DNA of 64,000 nucleotides, taken from contig NZ_JAEHFY010000002.1 in the NCBI RefSeq assembly GCF_016623585.1, positions 62,001 to 126,000 on the forward strand, written 5' to 3'. The DNA is from Pedobacter segetis (GTDB lineage Bacteria > Bacteroidota > Bacteroidia > Sphingobacteriales > Sphingobacteriaceae). A program made the translations under genes and the position numbers. Position 1 is the stretch's first letter, and each line of letters starts with the position of its first letter. The notes beneath the pieces are model-generated. The model was not told the origin of the DNA. It did no database searches and saw only the letters and a program-made list of their open reading frames with translations. Of the stretch, positions 35,134 to 43,724 are shown piece by piece.

Positions 35134-37983
35134 TTAAAGATTAAAATTTAAGATTAATTCAAATATTGGATTTTTTATGTTTTGTTGGTTGGGGATAATT
35201 ACTTTTCCGCCAATATCAAAATTTGGCAAATAAAATCTTAACAAGTTCATATCCGCCCTTAACTCTGCCCCATAGGTTCTTAACCCATTTCCGTTTCCAA
35301 TGTTTTCAAAATCTGTGAAAAAGCCACCTTTTATACGTTTAACGTAAGCTAAAGGGCCAATTTCCCAATCGGGATAAGCAATCGGGAAACGATAATCGAT
35401 CAATAAAGTGTTAGATAGGTTTTCAATGCCGTTTAGGTTTGCATATCCGCTTGCCCTAGGTATATCGATATTGAATTGATAAGCACAAGAGTTTTCTTGC
35501 CAATTGAAACTTGCGCTCAAACTGTGGTTTGTAGCTATGCCAGGGAAATAAAATACAGACTTAAAGAATAGATTATCTCCATTTAAGGCTTTTTCAAAAG
35601 GCAGGTGTTCAAAGGTTAAGCTAAAGTTTTGCCCCCATTTTGGAGCTAAATCCCTTTCGCTGGTTCTGGTATTTAAACCCAAAGATAAACTGTATTTTAA
35701 AGGGAAATTGATGCTTTTTAAGAAACCGGGCGGAGAAAAGCTTAAATTATAACGGTTTGCGTAATAAGTTTCTATGGCTAAGGCCGAGTAAAAATTTTTG
35801 TTCAACCAGTTTGCAGAAACGGGTAAATTAACGTTTAATGCGGTATAATTCTCTCTAAAATCAAACGGCAAAATTGTTACAATTGGCCCAAAAAATTGCT
35901 TATAGTATGATAATCTAGCTCGGTTTTCATAATTGACGGTTATTTGCGGATAAAATTTCTGATAGGTTATGGATGCCCTAAATTCACTTTTATTTAAAGC
36001 ATTATTGTAACGGTAACCAAATGAAGATGCCATAGTGTTTAGCTTATTGTTAGAAACCAAGTCTATACCATAATTATTGTCATTTGTGAAACCATTAGTT
36101 TCATTGATGAGTTTGGCACTATGAAAATAAAAAAGATGCCCGATTTCTTTATAGGGTTTGCTTTTAAAGGTGATATTTGGTATGCTATCAAAAACATTTG
36201 ATTTGATTTCTTGAGCCAGAAGAGGTTCAAAATATTTTACGAAGGTGTTTTGCTGTTTAAATGCTTTAAACGCATCAGGGGCTTTTAAATCTACAGAGTT
36301 AATGTTGTAGCCTTTTGATTGATAATTGTTGAAAAGCAATAAACCAGAGTTTTCATTGATCGAAGGGTTATAAGCACCAAACGCTACATTGGTTAGCTCT
36401 TCTATCTCTTTTGTTTTTAAATCTAAGGCATATATGTTATCGATACCATTATAATGTGCCTTATAAACTATTTTATTCTGATAAAATATTGGCCTAGATA
36501 TAATTTCTGTAGCTTGTGGGATTAGGATTTCTTGGAGGCCAGATTTGTACAAGATCAATGTTTTCCCCGCCTCATTTACCGCGGTTACAATAATCTCGTT
36601 TCCTGAAGGATCGTAACTTGGCGTTTGTAAGGTAAAGTTCTTAGGGTTTGGATAGGTTTTGATCACTTCTCCTGTCTCAGCATTTAGCTCAATTAAATTA
36701 AATATGTTTTCTGTGCTCACTTGCACCGCAACGATCTTTTTGCCATCTGATGATAGAGAAGGGGAGAAGAGCCTCGTTTTATGCGTAAGTTGCTTAAACT
36801 GATTTGTGGCAAGATCATAGGTGCAGATCACATTAAATGATCGCTGATCAAACCTAACGTCAGAACGATACTCGTCCCAGGTGATTTTATGATCGGCATA
36901 GCTTAAATTGGGTTCGGTTTGGTACCCAATTTTAATAATGTCTTTCTCTTGTTTTTCTTTGCTGATGCTGATGATTTTTGTGGTCTCGGCTTTAGAGCTT
37001 TTTATACAAATAATGTCGCCATTTTTTGCTTGGTACGGCAATAAGTAAGAAGTAGGTATTTTGCCGATTTCTCTATTGAGCAATGCGTATTTTTGAGGTT
37101 TTACCTTCTGGGTCTGTTGGCCCCAAAGGGAATCCATCTCATCCATAGTATTAAAATAAAGTTGGTGGGTACCAATGCCTCCAAATTTCTTTAAAGACGA
37201 TGAAAAGTTATACGGCCTAATTGGGAGGTTTTTGATCCTTTCTAAGATTTTATCTAAAATTTGAGGTCCAAAATCCCTCCTTATTTTTGTTGTCATAAAA
37301 TAACCTAATGGATAATATCCCGGAGTATAATCTTTAAAAGAACCAAAGTAATTTTTGGAATAACTATACCTTTTTTTAGATAGTTCATTTGCTCTTAAAA
37401 CCAGTTCAAAATTCGGTTGTCTTCCACGGCCTGCATGGGTCAAGGCGGTTTCTATCCCAACGGCATCACCTTCAAAATACCAAGGTGGTAAATTGATGCC
37501 GAAGAGCGCTAATTTTAATTCTTCAAAAAGCGGGGCGTTAAAGTTTGGGGCTATTTTATCAAACTGTACAACATGCCTCAACTCATGAACCGCCAAACTG
37601 TTTAACCAATCTTGTGCGTCAAATTCTTGCCCAGGGATAGTGTAAAACTCAGACCTTCTCGGTGCCATCTGTACAAAGCCATTAGATGATACACCTTGGG
37701 TTTGCAATATCACAGAAATTGGCTTTGGCAGGCGCCCCAAACTTTTAGCCACATCTGGTATGATGGCGTTTAACACATTGGCCATTCTTTGGGCTTCGCT
37801 CTCAAATAGGGTAGGGTAGATGATTTGAAATTGCGGAGTATTGATTTGCTTAAATTTTACACTTGGTGGGTTTTGGGAAGCATCGAAAATCTGTGCAAAA
37901 CCTTTTTGTGAAGTTATTATTGATATAAATAAGCATAATATGCTGCTTATTAATACTTTAAAATACTTTAAGCGCTTGCCCAT
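35134..37983 (-). CDS. Exported protein with gluzincin peptidase domain, beta-propeller and predicted outer-membrane barrel
   Basis: 949 residues. A signal peptide runs to about residue 30. A metallopeptidase-like domain carries HELRH (133-137, an H-E-x-x-H zinc site) and WYFEGDA with Glu171 as likely third ligand. From about 290 to 590 there are TolB/WD40-like strands such as RLFSPSLSSDGKKIVAVQV, PSYDPSGNEIIV and ALDLKTKEIEEL. The last ~300 residues alternate aromatic and polar residues (YYKQFFGPIVTILPFDF, YSLSLGLNTRTSE) and end in a phenylalanine-containing strand (FELILNFNL), as in outer-membrane barrels. A surface or periplasmic protease or chaperone is possible; function is unknown to me. 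Confidence 0.75.
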   Translation of the reverse strand: MGKRLKYFKVLISSILCLFISIITSQKGFAQIFDASQNPPSVKFKQINTPQFQIIYPTLFESEAQRMANVLNAIIPDVAKSLGRLPKPISVILQTQGVSSNGFVQMAPRRSEFYTIPGQEFDAQDWLNSLAVHELRHVVQFDKIAPNFNAPLFEELKLALFGINLPPWYFEGDAVGIETALTHAGRGRQPNFELVLRANELSKKRYSYSKNYFGSFKDYTPGYYPLGYFMTTKIRRDFGPQILDKILERIKNLPIRPYNFSSSLKKFGGIGTHQLYFNTMDEMDSLWGQQTQKVKPQKYALLNREIGKIPTSYLLPYQAKNGDIICIKSSKAETTKIISISKEKQEKDIIKIGYQTEPNLSYADHKITWDEYRSDVRFDQRSFNVICTYDLATNQFKQLTHKTRLFSPSLSSDGKKIVAVQVSTENIFNLIELNAETGEVIKTYPNPKNFTLQTPSYDPSGNEIIVTAVNEAGKTLILYKSGLQEILIPQATEIISRPIFYQNKIVYKAHYNGIDNIYALDLKTKEIEELTNVAFGAYNPSINENSGLLLFNNYQSKGYNINSVDLKAPDAFKAFKQQNTFVKYFEPLLAQEIKSNVFDSIPNITFKSKPYKEIGHLFYFHSAKLINETNGFTNDNNYGIDLVSNNKLNTMASSFGYRYNNALNKSEFRASITYQKFYPQITVNYENRARLSYYKQFFGPIVTILPFDFRENYTALNVNLPVSANWLNKNFYSALAIETYYANRYNLSFSPPGFLKSINFPLKYSLSLGLNTRTSERDLAPKWGQNFSLTFEHLPFEKALNGDNLFFKSVFYFPGIATNHSLSASFNWQENSCAYQFNIDIPRASGYANLNGIENLSNTLLIDYRFPIAYPDWEIGPLAYVKRIKGGFFTDFENIGNGNGLRTYGAELRADMNLLRFYLPNFDIGGKVIIPNQQNIKNPIFELILNFNL

Positions 37984-38546
37984 TAATATATGCTAATATT
38001 TTTAGTTTTTTGATGATCAGAAATCATATTTTATCTTAACAAAAATTTTAAATAAAATACTTAAATAACTGATTTTAAATTATATGAATTAAATTTAAAA
38101 TTTATGGTGCTTTTATTTATTTGTTGTTTTAATGTGCTAAATAACGCTATTTTTATATTTAAAGCCTACCTAGTTAAATAGCTCAATATAATATTATTTT
38201 TTAAATAAAAATGACACTAAGAGCCTGTATTTAAACAGATTTTTTAAACAAAATAAATTAGAATGTTTTTGATTTTTTTAAAGAAAATTGAGAATTATTG
38301 AGCTTGTATGTTTAGCTATAAGCTAAAAGAATAGTTAATATCTTGAGTTTCTTATAAACCAAAGAAAGCCTTTAAATAAAAAAAACAAAGTGTACATATT
38401 AAGATATAATTCTTTTTTTTAAATCAGCTTAGTGTATTTCTGTCACTTAAAATATATCTTCCGATAAGGATAATTCTGATTTGGAAACTTAATGAGATTT
38501 TTAAAAAACAAGATTCTGATTTGTAAAATCTGAACTATTTTTAATA
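37984..38546. other. Long AT-rich spacer without a recognised gene
   Basis: 563 bp between minus-strand genes. No frame with coding character was found. It holds a small perfect hairpin TTTAGCT-ATA-AGCTAAA (38311-38327) and a direct repeat ATTCTGATTTG (38473-38483 and 38513-38523). It should contain the promoter of the zincin gene; no exact TAnnTTTG box was located. Confidence 0.5.
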
Positions 38547-39452
38547 CTATACCAATGGTGGTATTTTCGCTATTTTTCTATTCTCGACTTTCTTTTTTAT
38601 CACAGGGAAAAGAAAGATTGCGCATAAAATTATTAAGGCACCAACATAAAATCCTTGGGTCATTTTTTCATCTTTTCCAAAAATAAGGAGTGCCAAAACG
38701 ATGGCGTAAACAGGCTCTAAATTAGTGATCAGGGCAACTCTAAAAGCGCTCAGTTCTTTCATCACAGAAACCCCGGCAACGTAAGCAACAGAGGTACAGA
38801 TAATGCCCAAAATCAATAAATATATAATGTCCAAGGGTATCAATTTCATAGAAGAATTAAAGCCGCCAGAAATTAAAAGATAAAGACTTATCCAAAAAAA
38901 AGCACCTAAAAGTTCGTAAAAGCTAATGATCGGGGCTGCTCTATTTTTAACTTGTTTGGCATTGATGATAGAGAACAAGCTTGCGCAAAGCGCACTTGAT
39001 AAACCCATAATGATCCCTAAGGTGTATTGGGTCTCGAACTTGAAAATAAGGTAAATACCAAAGATGATAAACAGGCCAACTATCACCTCTAATTTCGAGA
39101 TTTTTGCTTTATTTAGTATGGGTTCTAATATAGCCGTAAATAAAGTAAGTGAGGATAAACAAACCATCGCTACAGAAACCGTAGAATGCTTTATTGCCCC
39201 GAAGAATAAAATCCAGTGCAAACCAACTATCGCTCCCGTAAAAAATAATTTTAAGAAGGTTTTTTTACTTACGTTGATGTCTTTTTTTTGCCATTTAAAA
39301 TAAATGTAAAGTGAGGTAAAAGCTATCAACACCCTGTACCACACTAATAGGGTTTCATTGATCGTGATCAAGGCTCCTAAAATACCTGTAAAGCCCCACA
39401 CAATTACCGTCAAGTGTAAAATGAGCAAGTTGCTCCGTAGATTTAATTTCAT
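38547..39452 (-). CDS. DMT-superfamily (EamA) transporter
   Basis: 301 residues, ten predicted spans in two EamA halves. The first half contains TVIVWGFTGILGALI and GLHWILFFGAIKHSTVSVAM; the second has ICTSVAYVAGVSVMKELSAF and ALITNLEPVYAIVLALLIFG. EamA carriers export or import amino acids, nucleosides or other metabolites; the substrate is unknown. Its start is 1 bp from the end of the LptF/G gene. Confidence 0.9.
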   Translation of the reverse strand: MKLNLRSNLLILHLTVIVWGFTGILGALITINETLLVWYRVLIAFTSLYIYFKWQKKDINVSKKTFLKLFFTGAIVGLHWILFFGAIKHSTVSVAMVCLSSLTLFTAILEPILNKAKISKLEVIVGLFIIFGIYLIFKFETQYTLGIIMGLSSALCASLFSIINAKQVKNRAAPIISFYELLGAFFWISLYLLISGGFNSSMKLIPLDIIYLLILGIICTSVAYVAGVSVMKELSAFRVALITNLEPVYAIVLALLIFGKDEKMTQGFYVGALIILCAIFLFPVIKKKVENRKIAKIPPLV

Positions 39453-39453
39453 C

Positions 39454-40548
39454 TTACTTAGGGGCTTTTATGGCCAAAACTATGCCGAGGGTGCCAAATA
39501 TCAGGTTCGGAATCAATACCGCTATTATGGGAGGTAAACCGCCCTTTAAAGCAAAAACATTAGAGAATTGTATCAATAGGATATACAGAAAGCTTAAACC
39601 GATACCAATCCCTAAGGGTAAACCAACCCCTCCTCTTACTTTTCTTGATGATAGTGCTACACCTATTAAAGTTAAAACGTAAGTGGAGAACGGATAAGAC
39701 CAACGTTTATATTTTTCTAGTTCTAGATTTACCATGATCCCAGAACCTCTTATTTTTTCTTTTTCAATCTTTTGGTTTAACTCATGATAGTTCATGGCAG
39801 AATAAATGTTGTCCCTTAAATCAAAATCTATTGGCCTCATATCCAATGTGGTATCTTTCTCTGTTCCGTTTACCATTTTTTCTTTAAGGCCATTTACGTA
39901 CCTAATGGTATAGTTATAGATTTTCCATTTTTTGGCTACAGAATCCCATGTGATCCTATCAGACATCAATTTCGACTTCAACTCATCTTTATCAAAATTT
40001 TCTAATGAAAAACGATAACCAGTATTAGATTTGTTCTCAAAAGATTCTATATATACATAGGTGGATTGGTCTAATTTAATATGCACATTGCTTCTGGTGG
40101 TGTTATTGTCTTTTAAGTAAGTATTCTCAAAATTTGTCATCAACCTATTGGTTTCGGGTATAATCAATTGGTTAAAAATTAGGCTAACAATAAAAATTAA
40201 GGTAGATGCTATAAAATAAGGCCTTAAAAACCTGTTAAAGCTGGCTTTTCCACACAATATGGGTACAATTTCGGTTTGATCGGCCATTTTTGCAGTAAAA
40301 AAAATAACGGCAATGAAATTGATCAAAGGCGATAAAAAGTTAAGGTAGAAAGGTATGAAACCCCCATAATATTCAAAGACGATCTGGCTTTCTGTGGCAC
40401 TGCTTTTTAAAAAGTCGTCCAATTTTTCTGATATATCAAAAACAACAGAAATTACCGTAAAAATGGCCAAGGTAAACACAAATGTCCCAAGGTATTTTTT
40501 GATAATATACCAATCTATAATTTTTATATACTTATTTAGAAACTTCAT
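39454..40548 (-). CDS. LptF/LptG-family permease (lipopolysaccharide export)
   Basis: 364 residues. Spans occur near both ends with a periplasmic beta-jellyroll domain in the middle (QSTYVYIESFENKSNTGYRF, MSDRITWDSVAKKWKIYN). The N-terminus IIDWYIIKKYLGTFVFTLAI and FTAKMADQTEIVPILCGKAS are the conserved coupling-helix features of LptF/G. With LptB2 it extracts lipopolysaccharide from the inner membrane. It follows tgt after 22 bp, an arrangement common in this phylum. Only one of the two subunits is encoded here. Confidence 0.92.
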   Translation of the reverse strand: MKFLNKYIKIIDWYIIKKYLGTFVFTLAIFTVISVVFDISEKLDDFLKSSATESQIVFEYYGGFIPFYLNFLSPLINFIAVIFFTAKMADQTEIVPILCGKASFNRFLRPYFIASTLIFIVSLIFNQLIIPETNRLMTNFENTYLKDNNTTRSNVHIKLDQSTYVYIESFENKSNTGYRFSLENFDKDELKSKLMSDRITWDSVAKKWKIYNYTIRYVNGLKEKMVNGTEKDTTLDMRPIDFDLRDNIYSAMNYHELNQKIEKEKIRGSGIMVNLELEKYKRWSYPFSTYVLTLIGVALSSRKVRGGVGLPLGIGIGLSFLYILLIQFSNVFALKGGLPPIIAVLIPNLIFGTLGIVLAIKAPK

Positions 40549-40570
40549 TTTGCAAGCATTACCGCTAAAA

Positions 40571-41701
40571 TTACAACTTAATGCCTAAAACCTTTACCAT
40601 TTTATTTTTCCAATCGTAAAATTCTCCACTAATTATTTTCTCTCTTGCCTCGTTAACCAACCAAAGGTAAAAATGTAGGTTGTGTAATGATGCTATCTGT
40701 GCGCCCAAAATCTCTTTTGAATGTATCAAATGCCTCAAATAAGCTTTAGAATAATGTAGGTCAGAAAATAAATCGCTTTCTGCATCTATTGCCGAAAAAT
40801 CGTTTTTCCATTTTTCGTTTTTGATGTTGATGATGCCGTTTCTTGTAAAAAGCATCCCGTTTCTGCCGTTGCGTGTTGGCATTACACAATCAAACATATC
40901 AATACCTAGGGCAATATTTTCTAAAAGATTTATCGGCGTACCAACGCCCATTAAATATCTAGGTTTTTCTACGGGCAAAATATTACAAACAACTTCCGTC
41001 ATGGCGTACATTTCTTCGGCGGGCTCGCCAACAGAAAGCCCCCCAATGGCATTTCCTTCCCTGTTTTGTGCAGCTATAAATTCTGCCGATTTTATCCTTA
41101 GATCTTTATAAACAGATCCTTGCACAATTGGAAACAATGTTTGCGAATAATTATAATGAGGTACGGTTTCATCAAACCTATTGATACATCTTTTTAACCA
41201 CCTGTGCGTCATATCAATTGATCGTCTAGCATAATGGTAATCGCATGGATAGGGCGTACATTCATCAAAGGCCATAATAATATCGGCACCAATTACCCTT
41301 TGTATATCCATCACGTTTTCTGGGGTAAAAAGATGTTTAGAACCATCTATATGTGATTTAAACGTTACGCCTTCTTCCTTGATTTTTCTCACCTCGGTTA
41401 AAGAATAAACCTGATAGCCACCGCTATCGGTTAAAATTGGTTTATCCCAACCATTAAATTTGTGTAATCCGCCAGCAAGTTTTAATGTTTCTAAACCTGG
41501 TCTTAAATATAGATGATAGGTATTTCCTAATATAATTTGGGCTTTAATATCTTCGGCCAATTCACGTTGGTGCACCCCTTTTACAGTTGCCGCTGTGCCT
41601 ACGGGCATAAAAATTGGAGTTTGAATTTTCCCGTGATCTGTTATGATTTCTCCCGCCCTAGCTTTAGAATGTGGGTCTTTATTGGTTAACTTAAACTCCA
41701 T
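40571..41701 (-). CDS. tgt: tRNA-guanine transglycosylase without the usual zinc cysteines
   Basis: 376 residues. It exchanges guanine-34 for preQ1 in GUN-anticodon tRNAs. Catalytic and substrate segments are intact: PILTDSGGYQVYSL (Asp92), IVQGSVYKDLR, GGLSVGEPAEEM and DCVMPTRNGRNG with the nucleophile Asp271. The zinc motif C-x-C-x2-C-x~25-H is not: where DPECDCYTC stands in most bacteria, this protein reads DAESDLFSD (306-314), while the histidine (SLHNLHF, His340) remains. Overall length and flanks (HYSKAYLRHL) are normal, so it is a full protein with a changed structural site. Followed by lptF/G. Confidence 0.94.
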   Translation of the reverse strand: MEFKLTNKDPHSKARAGEIITDHGKIQTPIFMPVGTAATVKGVHQRELAEDIKAQIILGNTYHLYLRPGLETLKLAGGLHKFNGWDKPILTDSGGYQVYSLTEVRKIKEEGVTFKSHIDGSKHLFTPENVMDIQRVIGADIIMAFDECTPYPCDYHYARRSIDMTHRWLKRCINRFDETVPHYNYSQTLFPIVQGSVYKDLRIKSAEFIAAQNREGNAIGGLSVGEPAEEMYAMTEVVCNILPVEKPRYLMGVGTPINLLENIALGIDMFDCVMPTRNGRNGMLFTRNGIINIKNEKWKNDFSAIDAESDLFSDLHYSKAYLRHLIHSKEILGAQIASLHNLHFYLWLVNEAREKIISGEFYDWKNKMVKVLGIKL

Positions 41702-41833
41702 TAAAAATAAAAATTTTATGAGGCTGCGAAATTAACAAAATTTGGGTTAAGAGTTGGTGGAGAATTAATTTGATTGTAAAGTTAAATAGTTAATAACAAT
41801 TATTGTTTTCTGATGCTACCAATTATATTTTTT

Positions 41834-41887
41834 TGCGGTTAACGGTTGAAGCGGCATCCCCGCCTGTAATTCGAGCAGGCTTTTTTT
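41834..41887 (-). repeat. Hairpin and possible truncated copy of the structured extragenic element
   Basis: GCCTG (41862-41866) pairs with CAGGC (41876-41880), flanked by a T7 run on the plus strand. No plus-strand gene ends here, so it is not an obvious terminator. Read on the minus strand the hairpin is followed by GGGGATGCCGCTTCAACC and then GTTAACCGC, resembling the 3' half of the element at 63877-63953 (CCGGTATCCGCTACTATCCC). It may be a decayed copy. Confidence 0.35.
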
Positions 41888-41890
41888 GTC

Positions 41891-41943
41891 ATCCTGATCG
41901 GAGTCGAAGGATAAGAAAAAAAGATATATCCGCCAGTTGGCGG
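41891..41943. repeat. Short palindromic extragenic sequences in the tgt-ahcY spacer
   Basis: ATCCT (41891-41895) and AGGAT (41918-41922 region) bracket GATCGGAGTCGA, and a perfect palindrome CCGCCA-GT-TGGCGG lies at 41930-41943. Both are far richer in G+C than the flanks. Such sequences recur in Bacteroidota spacers; no function is shown here. Confidence 0.45.
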
Positions 41944-42035
41944 AGTATTAAAACGCCCAAATAAATCCCTTTAACAACCCATCGATTAAATAATCTCTCA
42001 AACTGCAATTCTTAACATTCTCTTTACCATAACCG

Positions 42036-42067
42036 TTTGAAATACACAAGCCTATTCCTTACCTTTG
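42036..42067 (+). promoter_or_regulatory. Bacteroidota-type promoter of ahcY
   Basis: A perfect -33 box TTTG (42036-42039), a 20-bp spacer and a perfect -7 box TACCTTTG (42060-42067). Transcription would start near 42073, giving a leader of about 16 nt. Confidence 0.8.
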
Positions 42068-42088
42068 CTGCTCACTAAATAATCAACT

Positions 42089-43405
42089 ATGTCATCAGTA
42101 GAGACAACTTATGTGCCTTACAAAGTGAAGGACATTTCCCTAGCAGAATGGGGAAGAAAAGAAATTGAATTGGCAGAGGCAGAAATGCCCGGCTTAATGG
42201 CTCTAAGAGAAGAGTTTGGCGCAAGCAAACCGCTTAAAGGCGCTAGGATTGCAGGATGCTTACACATGACTATCCAAACGGCAGTTTTAATCGAAACTTT
42301 GGTAGCTCTTGGGGCCGATGTTACTTGGTCATCTTGCAACATTTTCTCTACACAAGACCATGCAGCGGCGGCAATTGCGGCTGCGGGAATCCCGGTTTAT
42401 GCTTGGAAAGGCTTAAACGAACAAGAATTTGATTGGTGTATAGAGCAAACTTTATTTTTCGGTGAAAACCGTGAGCCATTGAACATGATTTTGGATGATG
42501 GAGGCGATCTTACCAATATGGTATTGGATAAATATCCTGAGTTAGCAGCTGGTATCAAAGGAATTTCTGAAGAAACCACTACAGGTGTGCTTCGTTTACA
42601 CGATCGTGTTAAAAAAGGAACTTTACCTATGCCAGCGATCAACATCAACGATTCGGTAACCAAATCTAAATTCGATAACAAATATGGTTGTCGTGAGTCT
42701 TTAGTTGATGCGATCCGTAGGGCAACCGATGTGATGATGGCGGGTAAAGTAGCCGTTGTTTGTGGCTATGGCGATGTTGGCAAAGGTTCTGCAGAATCTT
42801 TAGCGAGGGCAGGCGTAAGGGTAATAGTTACAGAAATTGACCCAATTTGTGCCCTGCAAGCCGCAATGGAAGGTTACGAAGTTAAAAAACTGGCTACGGC
42901 TATCAAAGAAGCCGATATTGTGGTTACCGCAACCGGAAACAAAGACATCGTAAGGGGCGAGCATTTTGAAGCTTTAAAAGACAAAGCTATCGTTTGTAAC
43001 ATCGGTCATTTTGATAACGAGATTGATATGGCTTGGTTAAATAAAAACCATGGCGCATCTAAAATCGAAATTAAACCACAGGTCGATAAATATACCATCA
43101 ACGGAAGTGATGTAATTGTTTTGGCAGAAGGCAGGTTGGTAAATTTGGGTTGCGCAACTGGCCACCCATCATTTGTAATGTCTAACTCATTCACCAACCA
43201 AACTTTAGCGCAAATGGAACTTTGGACAAATTCCGCTGCTTATGAAAATAAGGTTTATGTGTTACCAAAGACTTTGGATGAGAAAGTAGCCCGATTGCAC
43301 TTGGCCAAAATTGGTGTAGAACTAGAAGAATTACGTAACGATCAAGCAGAATACATTGGCGTAACTGTAGAAGGTCCGTTTAAGTCTGATGCTTACAGAT
43401 ATTAA
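42089..43405 (+). CDS. ahcY: Adenosylhomocysteinase
   Basis: 438 residues. It hydrolyses S-adenosylhomocysteine to adenosine and homocysteine, using bound NAD+, and so clears the product of SAM-dependent methylation. Seen are [53 protein letters not shown], the NAD site [16 protein letters not shown] and [10 protein letters not shown]. The C-terminus FKSDAYRY is the conserved K-x-D-x-Y-R-Y ending. Strong promoter upstream and terminator downstream mark a single-gene unit. Confidence 0.98.
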   Translation: MSSVETTYVPYKVKDISLAEWGRKEIELAEAEMPGLMALREEFGASKPLKGARIAGCLHMTIQTAVLIETLVALGADVTWSSCNIFSTQDHAAAAIAAAGIPVYAWKGLNEQEFDWCIEQTLFFGENREPLNMILDDGGDLTNMVLDKYPELAAGIKGISEETTTGVLRLHDRVKKGTLPMPAININDSVTKSKFDNKYGCRESLVDAIRRATDVMMAGKVAVVCGYGDVGKGSAESLARAGVRVIVTEIDPICALQAAMEGYEVKKLATAIKEADIVVTATGNKDIVRGEHFEALKDKAIVCNIGHFDNEIDMAWLNKNHGASKIEIKPQVDKYTINGSDVIVLAEGRLVNLGCATGHPSFVMSNSFTNQTLAQMELWTNSAAYENKVYVLPKTLDEKVARLHLAKIGVELEELRNDQAEYIGVTVEGPFKSDAYRY

Positions 43406-43440
43406 GTTACGAGATTTAAGTAACGAGTATCAATATTTCA

Positions 43441-43474
43441 AAACCGTTCTGATAATTTCAGGACGGTTTTTTTT
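43441..43474 (+). terminator. Terminator of ahcY
   Basis: AAACCGTTCTGA (43441-43452) pairs with TCAGGACGGTTT (43458-43469) with one wobble, followed by a T run. It is 35 bp past the stop. Confidence 0.85.
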
Positions 43475-43510
43475 GTTTTGGAAAAGTTAGGCTTGTGGTT
43501 TATTACTCCT

Positions 43511-43606
43511 GACAGTCCGGCTGTACGCACTCGCTTTTTAAAAGCTTTTTTCAAAAGCATTTAAAAGAGCTCAAACAAATGCTCCCATCCGGTTTATTTA
43601 ACTTTC
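43511..43606 (+). repeat. GC-richer spacer segment, possible diverged copy of the structured element
   Basis: CAGTCCGGCTGTACGC at the left and AAATGCTCCCATCCGG at the right flank an AT-rich middle that can fold (GCTTTT / AAAAGC). The order pyrimidine-rich CGGCT-x-T-x-CGC, hairpin, GCT-x-CCATCC resembles the elements at 45475 and 63877, but I cannot pair its outer ends. The rest of 43406-43724 holds the terminator and the palindromes described separately. Confidence 0.25.
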
Positions 43607-43626
43607 GTAATACTGTTAAAAAAAAA

Positions 43627-43671
43627 TTAACCGTGAAATATTCAATTACCAATTGAATATTTCACGGTTAA
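43627..43671. repeat. Perfect 21-bp inverted repeat upstream of the DUF4143 ATPase gene
   Basis: The left arm 43627-43647 and right arm 43651-43671 are exact reverse complements around the centre ACC. The core is AACCGTGAAATATTCAA. Stem length and exactness far exceed a typical terminator, and there is no U-run. It is the first of two related palindromes in front of the gene at 43725. Confidence 0.9.
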
Positions 43672-43680
43672 TAAAATATT

Positions 43681-43723
43681 TAACCATGAAATATTAATTT
43701 TTTATTTGAATATTTCACGGTTA
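43681..43723. repeat. Second, imperfect palindrome ending 1 bp before the ATPase start codon
   Basis: Left arm TAACCATGAAATATT (43681-43695) pairs with AATATTTCACGGTTA (43709-43723), one mismatch, 13-nt loop. Both arms repeat the core AACC(G/A)TGAAATATT of the preceding palindrome, so four half-sites alternate in orientation within 97 bp. The right arm covers the place of a ribosome-binding site for the ATG at 43725. Confidence 0.88.
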
Positions 43724-43724
43724 T

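Noticed and set aside
38311-38327. Perfect small hairpin TTTAGCT-ATA-AGCTAAA
   Set aside because: AT-rich, short and without a U-tract or nearby gene end; likely chance.
38473-38523. Direct repeat ATTCTGATTTG, two copies 40 bp apart
   Set aside because: Only two short copies in AT-rich DNA; not enough to call an attachment site or iteron array.
42001-42088. SAM- or SAH-type riboswitch before ahcY
   Set aside because: The perfect promoter at 42036-42067 leaves a leader of only about 16 nt, too short for any riboswitch.
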